Of a stretch of 11,651 nt of DNA, positions 7,376-11,651 are shown piece after piece (the stretch's first letter is position 1; each line of letters starts with the position of its first letter). The translations under genes and the position numbers were made by a program. The stretch spans positions 1 through 11,651 of the forward strand of contig CAKRPQ010000068.1 in assembly GCA_934385225.1 (NCBI GenBank), in the 5' to 3' direction. The notes below the pieces were generated by a model. The model did no database searches. It saw nothing but the letters and a program-made list of their open reading frames with translations, and was not told the origin of the DNA. Origin of the DNA: an uncultured Eubacteriales bacterium (GTDB taxonomy: Bacteria > Bacillota > Clostridia > Oscillospirales > CAG-272).

Positions 7376-8485
7376 ATGGAAAACGAAAAAAGAACAGTGC
7401 CTATATCCATAGTGACAGCCGTCTATAACGGAGAAAAGTATCTTGCGGAGACTATTGAAAGCGTGCTTTGCCAGACGTTTGACGACTTTGAATTTATTGT
7501 TATCGACGACGCTTCGACTGACGGCACTGCGAATATTCTCCGCCGATATGCAGAGCGTGACGGCAGAATCAAAATATACGGAAACGAACGAAATATGAAG
7601 CTCGCAAATTCTCTGAACAGGGGAATTTCGCTCGCGTGCGGGAAATACATCGCTCGTCTTGACGCCGACGACGTCTGTATGCCCGATCGGCTTGAAAAGC
7701 AGTATGAGTTTATGGAGAAGAACCCCGATGTAGGCGTTTCGTTTTGCAAATTTTTTGCGCTTCACGACGGCGAGCTTATGCCGTGCGGGCTCGGCAGACG
7801 GTGCGACGCGGAGAGCGTAAAAGCGATGTTTCTGTTCTTTTGTCCCGTTCTTCACCCCGGCGTTATAGCAAGAACGGACGTTATGAAAAAGTATGCCTAC
7901 AACAGCCTGCGAACCTGCACCGAGGATCTTGACCTTTGGACGAGAATAATCTGCGAAAACGTGAAAATTTCGTGCAGCGGAGAGTATCTTATGCAGTACC
8001 GCCTGCACGGCGGCTCGATTACATCGACGTCACGGGAAAGGCAGGCCCGCGAGGTTGCCGAAATCGAAAGCGATTTCTATAAAAAAACGCTGTTTCCGAT
8101 GTCAGAAGATGAAAAGAATTTCTATATAAAAGGCGTTTATTTCCGTGAAAATCGCAATCTTTCCATGCTTTATTCGTTCTATAAAAGGATAATATCGGCA
8201 AATGCGGAGCGCGGCTTTTTCGAAAAGAAGAACATAATATACTCACTTATAGAGGTGCTTGCCGAATATAACGGCAGGGAAAACTTCGGTTTTTCGGACA
8301 AGTTCTTTATGCTTCGCTTCGGCGGACTGCGCTTTGCGACGGAGTATGTAAAAAGAAAAAAACGCGCCCGTGCCGATGCGTCGGAAGCGGAAAGAGAGGC
8401 ACTTGCCGCGGGTCTTGTGAAAATAAAAGAGGAGAACGGCGTTCCGTTCTTTAAGCCAAGGGCAGCAGGGGAGGAAAATGAATAA
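7376..8485 (+). CDS. GT2-family glycosyltransferase (third of three)
   Basis: A 369-residue GT2 enzyme: VPISIVTAVYNGEKYL near the start, DDASTDGT at 44-51, and DADD at 96-99 as the metal-binding DxD motif, followed by MPDRLEKQ. This variant (DDASTDGT, RLDADD) belongs to a different GT2 subgroup from the two genes before it. I place the start at ATG 7376, because an AAGGA at 7363-7367 lies 8 nt upstream and the previous gene ends at 7364; a TTG at 7343 would extend the protein by 11 residues but overlaps the upstream gene and has no better ribosome site. The C-terminal part is rich in Lys, Arg and Glu and probably cytoplasmic. The last 8 bp overlap the next gene. Confidence 0.88.
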   Translation: MENEKRTVPISIVTAVYNGEKYLAETIESVLCQTFDDFEFIVIDDASTDGTANILRRYAERDGRIKIYGNERNMKLANSLNRGISLACGKYIARLDADDVCMPDRLEKQYEFMEKNPDVGVSFCKFFALHDGELMPCGLGRRCDAESVKAMFLFFCPVLHPGVIARTDVMKKYAYNSLRTCTEDLDLWTRIICENVKISCSGEYLMQYRLHGGSITSTSRERQAREVAEIESDFYKKTLFPMSEDEKNFYIKGVYFRENRNLSMLYSFYKRIISANAERGFFEKKNIIYSLIEVLAEYNGRENFGFSDKFFMLRFGGLRFATEYVKRKKRARADASEAEREALAAGLVKIKEENGVPFFKPRAAGEENE

Positions 8486-9857
8486 TTTTTATGCGGTAAC
8501 GGGCATTATAGCGGCACTTTGCGTTCTCGCCGCAGTGCTTGCGTTCGTATTTATAAAGAGAGCGGTCGGTTCTTTCGGCGGGAAACACGAATACGAATTT
8601 GTGTCTGTCAGGGTACTTCAAAGAAGGTATGAAAAAACAAGAGAAAAGTCGCTTATCCCGTGCAGCGTCGGGTATATCAGAGCTTCGCGCGAAGCGTGCG
8701 GTAATTCGGAAACTTACGCACACCTTTCGGAGACGATCCTCGCCACATTCGGCGGAGATAAAAATATGACGGCGCATTTCGAAGACGGTGATTTTATCGT
8801 TCTCACGAGCTTCGGCGAACCGAAACTGATCATTGCGACCGAGCAGATCAGACGCGAGATGATAATGTTTTCGGGCGGCAGACGAACAGATGCCGAAACA
8901 ATGTATTTCGGCGCATACCTTATTCCAGCGGGCAACATCGATTTTGACGAGGCTGTCAGGAGGGCAAGGCTTGCGTGCGACGAGGCGGAGAAAACGGGGA
9001 CGGGATATTTCGCCTGGGACTACAACCTCCAAAGGAATCACGAGAACAAGTCGCAGATCGAAGAAGGATTGATGTCCGGAATCGAGAGCAACAATTTCTT
9101 CCTTGAATTTCAGCCGATAATGGATATTCAAGGCGGTCACATCGTCGGCGGAGAGGTTCTGACGCGCCTGAATCGAGACTCAAAAATAATGCTTCCCGCG
9201 GATTTTGTTCCGATTGTGCGCGACCGCGAGCTTGAAAGCGAATTTGATTTCTATGTGCTTGAAAAGGTCTGTATCTGGGTACAGGCACATAGGGAAATAT
9301 GCGACAGATTAAGGTATCTGACCGTTAATTTTTCGCGTAAAACCATTGCGGAGGCGGGATTTGTCGAGGCACTTACGGAGATCACTTCAAAGTACGATGT
9401 TCCCGCGACATTCATAGCTGTCGAGATCCTTGAAGGTAGCGATGGCGAAAAATTTGATGCCGAGAGCGCAAAAAAAAATCTGAACGCGCTTATGAGGCGC
9501 GGAATTATGGTGCTTCTCGACGATTTCGGAGAGGGATATACGTCCTTTGACGATCTTCAAAACCTGCCCGTTGTTTGCATAAAGATCGGAAAAGCGATAA
9601 TGGACAATCTGAATACGGGTATCGGTGTCCGAATTTTCAACAGTATAATGAACATTGCGAATAATTTGGACGTTGCCGTTATCTGCGAGGGAGTGGAAAC
9701 GCCCGAACAGCTTGAAATTCTGCGGAAGAACGAATGCAGATTCGTGCAGGGGTTCTATTTCTACCGCCCGATGAATTCGGAGCAGTTTGAAAAACTTGTA
9801 AAAAATAACGGTGCAAATCAGGAGGCTAAAAATGAAAATCAGTCTGTTCGGGTATAA
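8478..9857 (+). CDS. Membrane-anchored degenerate-GGDEF / EAL domain protein (c-di-GMP phosphodiesterase or receptor)
   Basis: A 459-residue protein with one N-terminal membrane helix (5-26), a GGDEF-like domain (about 60-180) and an EAL domain (about 196-445). The GGDEF domain is worn: the signature reads EDGDF (102-106) and no RxxD I-site is seen, so it is not expected to make c-di-GMP. The EAL domain keeps most catalytic residues known for the family: Glu226 of the EVL motif, Asn284 (VNFS), Glu316 and Glu319 (EILE), Asp348-Asp349 (DDFGEGYTS), Lys369, Glu404 (EGVE) and Gln424 (QGFYF). The usual KID motif is KIG (Gly371), losing an aspartate that normally helps at the metal site, so hydrolysis of c-di-GMP to pGpG may be weakened or lost. 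The protein overlaps the last GT2 gene by 8 bp, with GGGGAGG (8468-8474) unusually close to the ATG. Its place in the operon suggests it adjusts polysaccharide production. Confidence 0.87.
   Translation: MNNFYAVTGIIAALCVLAAVLAFVFIKRAVGSFGGKHEYEFVSVRVLQRRYEKTREKSLIPCSVGYIRASREACGNSETYAHLSETILATFGGDKNMTAHFEDGDFIVLTSFGEPKLIIATEQIRREMIMFSGGRRTDAETMYFGAYLIPAGNIDFDEAVRRARLACDEAEKTGTGYFAWDYNLQRNHENKSQIEEGLMSGIESNNFFLEFQPIMDIQGGHIVGGEVLTRLNRDSKIMLPADFVPIVRDRELESEFDFYVLEKVCIWVQAHREICDRLRYLTVNFSRKTIAEAGFVEALTEITSKYDVPATFIAVEILEGSDGEKFDAESAKKNLNALMRRGIMVLLDDFGEGYTSFDDLQNLPVVCIKIGKAIMDNLNTGIGVRIFNSIMNIANNLDVAVICEGVETPEQLEILRKNECRFVQGFYFYRPMNSEQFEKLVKNNGANQEAKNENQSVRV
9820..9825 (+). promoter_or_regulatory. 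Ribosome binding site fixing the DivIVA-like start
   Basis: Perfect AGGAGG, 6 nt before ATG 9832, lying inside the end of the EAL-domain gene. It decides between the ATG and the upstream GTG at 9811. Confidence 0.85.
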
Positions 9858-10521
9858 TCGTAAGGAGACGGATAATTATTTCGGTTTTCTAAACAAAAGC
9901 AATACGGATCTCGGTGACGAAGTAGAGAAGCTGAAATCGGAAAACGAAGCTCTCCGCAAACATATAGAGGAGAATGAACGCCACGGCAGCTCGGAGGAAA
10001 ATGAGCTAAAATCCGCCAGAACGGAGCTTGAAGAATATAAGTCACGCGAGGAAGAATACAAGCGCACGATAGAGGAGCTGCACGCAAAGATAAGAAAAAG
10101 CGAAGAATCCGAAAACGAAAAACTCGGATTTATATTTGCCGTCGCGTACCGCGATATTGAAAGCAAAAACAAGGCGGTCAGTTCAAAGATAAAAGAATAT
10201 GCAAATATGATGTTCGACCGTATGAGTAGCTACCGAAACGAGGTCGCAAAGATTGTCGATTCGGTAAATGATATGCAAAACAGGCAGAGAGAAGCGTTGA
10301 AGACACTTTGCGACGATGCCTCCGAAAAACTCCGAAGTCTTACCGAAGCGTCGGATAAAACCATACGCGATATGGAGGAGATAGAGGAGGAGCAGGACCT
10401 TATTATGAGCGATATTGACGGAATGATAAAGAAAACGATTGACACCTCCGAAACAGGTGTAGGACGAATAGTTTCGGATATAGGTATCGCGACAGATAAT
10501 TCGGACGCAGAAGAAAAATAA
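9832..10521 (+). CDS. DivIVA-like coiled-coil protein
   Basis: A 229-residue hydrophilic protein with no membrane segment. Residues 6-20 (FGYNRKETDNYFGFL) match the pattern that opens DivIVA/GpsB-type proteins (GY....VD.FL), and this runs into heptad-rich, Glu/Lys-rich coiled coil (about 25-95). A second helical block follows (about 100-205, with FAVAYRDIE near 101-110), then a short acidic tail. DivIVA proteins bind curved membrane at septa and poles and recruit partners. The ATG at 9832 is chosen because a perfect AGGAGG (9820-9825) lies 6 nt upstream; a GTG at 9811 would put that site inside the gene. The first 26 bp overlap the EAL gene, so translation is probably coupled. It is the last gene before the operon terminator. 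A generic coiled-coil scaffold not truly homologous to DivIVA is possible, as the match is short. Confidence 0.68.
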   Translation: MKISLFGYNRKETDNYFGFLNKSNTDLGDEVEKLKSENEALRKHIEENERHGSSEENELKSARTELEEYKSREEEYKRTIEELHAKIRKSEESENEKLGFIFAVAYRDIESKNKAVSSKIKEYANMMFDRMSSYRNEVAKIVDSVNDMQNRQREALKTLCDDASEKLRSLTEASDKTIRDMEEIEEEQDLIMSDIDGMIKKTIDTSETGVGRIVSDIGIATDNSDAEEK

Positions 10522-10557
10522 AAGAAAACGGTTGCTTTTAAGCAACCGTTTTCTTTT
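10520..10557. terminator. Bidirectional rho-independent terminator between convergent operons
   Basis: A perfect inverted repeat: GAAAACGGTTGCTT pairs with AAGCAACCGTTTTC across a short TT centre, flanked by A-rich sequence on the left and TTCTTTTATTTTATT on the right. The full repeat runs 18 bp per arm including the A/T flanks. It begins at the stop of the DivIVA-like gene and ends at the stop of the minus-strand gene. Read from either strand the stem is followed by a T-rich run, so it should end both the polysaccharide operon and the yajC-side operon. Confidence 0.92.
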
Positions 10558-10969
10558 ATTTTATTCCGAGTCTTTCCGCAATCTTTATTGCTTTTTCCGC
10601 ATTATCTCCGCTCGGTGAAAAGGACTTTCCTTTTTCTTTTTCCTCGGTAAGCGAGGAAAGCGCGGCTGAAATGTCCTCGTCGCTTTCGGCGGCGAACTCT
10701 CCGCTCGTTATGAGCTTTATCTCGCCGTTTTCGGGGCGGGCAAAGATCAGATTTCTGTCGTAAAGATCTTTAAGTCTGTCGTATGCCTCCGAGACGCTTT
10801 CGCTGTCGAATTTCGCAAGCTCGTATCTGAGCGATGTGGGGCATATCTGAGGCAACGGCGGCGTGAGCGCGCCCATCATTTTGTATTCGAGTGACGAGAG
10901 CCTTATAAAAGCTCCGCTCGTGCTGTCATAGGCAGTTTTTTTGCCCGATACTTTAAGTAAATGAAGCAT
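10556..10969 (-). CDS. Stand-alone RiPP-recognition (PqqD-like) protein resembling the N-terminus of SCIFF maturase ScfB
   Basis: A 137-residue cytoplasmic protein. Its first 76 residues follow the layout I recall for the N-terminus of the Clostridial SCIFF radical-SAM maturase: a MLHLLKVSG opening (family: M-I-H-x-[FY]-K-x-x-G), YDSTSGAF at 14-21 (family: LDVNSGAV), a Tyr at 29, and a winged-helix end SEAYDRLKDLYDRNLIF (60-76; family: EAYEEIKEL...GLLF). In the maturase this domain binds the SCIFF precursor peptide. What normally follows, a radical-SAM domain with CxxxCxxC and cysteine-rich SPASM domains, is absent: the rest is a Glu/Ser/Lys-rich linker and a short helix ending ERLGIK. It lies 13 bp behind the TIGR04086-type gene with GGAG (10976-10979 on the plus strand) 6 nt from the ATG, matching the synteny of the SCIFF locus. 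The identification is by motif memory; it could be a distinct small family. Confidence 0.55.
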   Translation of the reverse strand: MLHLLKVSGKKTAYDSTSGAFIRLSSLEYKMMGALTPPLPQICPTSLRYELAKFDSESVSEAYDRLKDLYDRNLIFARPENGEIKLITSGEFAAESDEDISAALSSLTEEKEKGKSFSPSGDNAEKAIKIAERLGIK

Positions 10970-10982
10970 TTTTATCTCCGTT

Positions 10983-11465
10983 TTATTTCTTTCCGAATTT
11001 CGGTGCTTTTTTTCTTTTTTTGCCGCTGCGTTTACCGTACCCCGATAGGAGCGCGCCGATAACGGAAAAGAGCGGAACGCCCGAATGGAGCAGGACAGAC
11101 GGCGAGAGATTTTCGGTGTCGCCTACCGCGAATTTAGACGCGAGCAGTATAATAAGTACTGCCGCAGCAAGGAAAACTCCGCACAGCAGACGGTTTCCGC
11201 CGCATTTTTTTGCCGCGAAAAATCCGCCGAGAAGCGACGATATGTAAAGAACCGCGATTCCGACGGGCTTTGCGAGCGCGGCGGGGTCGCTCGTTTTATA
11301 CGCGGCGGCAGCCCCGATCGCGGAGAGGATTGCCGCCGAAAGCACCCACACTATGATTCCCGCGAGAACGCCGCGCGCAAGAGCCGCGACGGAAAAATCC
11401 GACGTGCTTCCTTTTTCGTTTTTGCTTTTGCCGTTTTTACTTCCCCTGCTGCCCATGCCATTCAT
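10983..11465 (-). CDS. Four-helix membrane protein, TIGR04086-like
   Basis: A 160-residue protein with a basic, Gly/Ser/Lys-rich N-terminal tail (1-22), four hydrophobic segments (about 31-53, 66-86, 92-110, 125-143) and a strongly basic C-terminal tail ending KKAPKFGKK. The second helix carries YISSLLGGFFAAKK and the next begins with LLCGVFLAA, fitting the small Firmicute membrane family TIGR04086 (helix, GGF.A.K, short loop, G.l.G helix). The function of that family is unknown. Its place directly after yajC agrees with the common Clostridial order yajC - TIGR04086 - scfA - scfB. The start is ATG at 11463-11465 (read on the minus strand) with GGAGG 8 nt upstream, the spacer being CG followed by six T. 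That GGAGG lies within the 3' arm of a hairpin (see 11470-11519). Confidence 0.7.
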   Translation of the reverse strand: MNGMGSRGSKNGKSKNEKGSTSDFSVAALARGVLAGIIVWVLSAAILSAIGAAAAYKTSDPAALAKPVGIAVLYISSLLGGFFAAKKCGGNRLLCGVFLAAAVLIILLASKFAVGDTENLSPSVLLHSGVPLFSVIGALLSGYGKRSGKKRKKAPKFGKK

Positions 11466-11519
11466 AAAAAACGCCTCCGAAAGTATAATTACATATAATT
11501 ATAATGCTTCGAGGGCGTT
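11466..11519 (-). terminator. Long hairpin with T-run between yajC and the membrane-protein gene, covering its ribosome binding site
   Basis: Read on the minus strand: outer arms AACGCC..CGAAG and CTTTCGG AGGCGTT pair with one mismatch and two G-U pairs, a small internal loop follows, and the centre is a perfect TATAATTA / TAATTATA repeat around TATG. Six T follow the last arm and end at the ATG of the membrane-protein gene. It looks like an intrinsic terminator after yajC. The same arm contains GGAGG, the ribosome binding site of the next gene, so the structure could also block translation of read-through message. Confidence 0.65.
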
Positions 11520-11530
11520 ATTTATGACTT

Positions 11531-11651
11531 TTAATTCTGCGCGTCTTCCGCCTTTACGTCAACGCTTCTGATCGCGCTTTTGAGGATTCTTATTTTTGTT
11601 CTGTCGTGACCCGTTTCGATAAGGCAGGTTTCTTCCTTTATGGAGACGACC
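11531..11651 (-). CDS. yajC: YajC, C-terminal end (5' part outside window)
   Basis: An open frame runs from the right edge to the stop at 11531-11533, giving 39 residues. The stretch SIKEETCLIETG followed by HDRTKIRILKSAIRSV matches the conserved C-terminal part of YajC (family pattern: v..I.dd.v.IETG.D..KI...k.AI..v). YajC is a small membrane protein that associates with the SecDF part of the Sec translocon. The short Asp/Glu-containing tail ending EDAQN follows. The membrane helix and start lie beyond the window. This fragment is useful mainly as a synteny marker. Confidence 0.78.
   Translation of the reverse strand, partial: VVSIKEETCLIETGHDRTKIRILKSAIRSVDVKAEDAQN

Noticed and set aside
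7346..8008. 220-residue open frame on the minus strand
   Set aside because: It is antisense to the third GT2 gene, shows no family features, and has no supporting ribosome site. Other minus-strand frames within 1-10,500 are rejected for the same reasons.
9811..9831. GTG 9811 as start of the DivIVA-like gene
   Set aside because: The perfect AGGAGG at 9820-9825 would then be inside the gene, and the family-like sequence begins right after ATG 9832.
10520..10560. A frameshift hiding the radical-SAM part of the maturase-like gene
   Set aside because: The minus-strand gene runs directly into the terminator and then the oppositely oriented DivIVA-like gene; there is no downstream sequence that could encode the missing domain.

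Overview
The window looks like chromosome from a Gram-positive anaerobe of the class Clostridia, probably an uncultured gut-type lineage. The evidence is strong AGGAGG-type ribosome binding sites, a DivIVA-like protein, and a minus-strand yajC / TIGR04086-type membrane protein pair, which is a gene neighbourhood I recall as characteristic of Clostridia. Genus or species cannot be read from the sequence. There are no RNA genes, insertion sequences or CRISPR arrays.

Plus strand, about 1-10,521: one tightly packed operon with gaps of 4-29 bp or short overlaps, apparently for an exported polysaccharide (exopolysaccharide, capsule or similar). In order it encodes: (1) the C-terminal part of a Wzz-like membrane protein, cut by the window edge; (2) a second, paralogous Wzz-like protein carrying a cytoplasmic degenerate GGDEF domain; (3) a Wzy/O-antigen-ligase-type polymerase; (4) a GT4 glycosyltransferase; (5-7) three GT2 glycosyltransferases; (8) a membrane-anchored degenerate-GGDEF plus EAL protein; (9) a DivIVA-like coiled-coil protein. 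No flippase (Wzx), initiating phosphoglycosyltransferase or BY-kinase is visible; they may lie upstream. The operon ends in a strong hairpin at 10,520-10,557 that should also stop transcription arriving from the other side.

Minus strand, 10,556-11,651: a convergent group read right to left: the 3' end of yajC, a four-helix TIGR04086-type membrane protein, and a 137-residue protein whose N-terminus resembles the RiPP-recognition (PqqD-like) domain that opens the radical-SAM maturase of the SCIFF peptide. In many Clostridia yajC and TIGR04086 are followed by scfA (SCIFF peptide) and scfB (maturase). Here there is no room for scfA, and the maturase-like gene lacks the radical-SAM part. A long hairpin ending in a T-run sits between yajC and the membrane-protein gene and covers the latter's ribosome binding site.

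Working model (inference): the polysaccharide machinery is tied to cyclic-di-GMP-type signalling through two proteins with worn-out GGDEF domains, one built into the chain-length regulator where other systems place a tyrosine kinase, and one linked to a mostly intact EAL domain. The DivIVA-like protein made from the end of the same message could place the machinery at the septum or pole. The second point of interest is the apparently reduced SCIFF locus next door.
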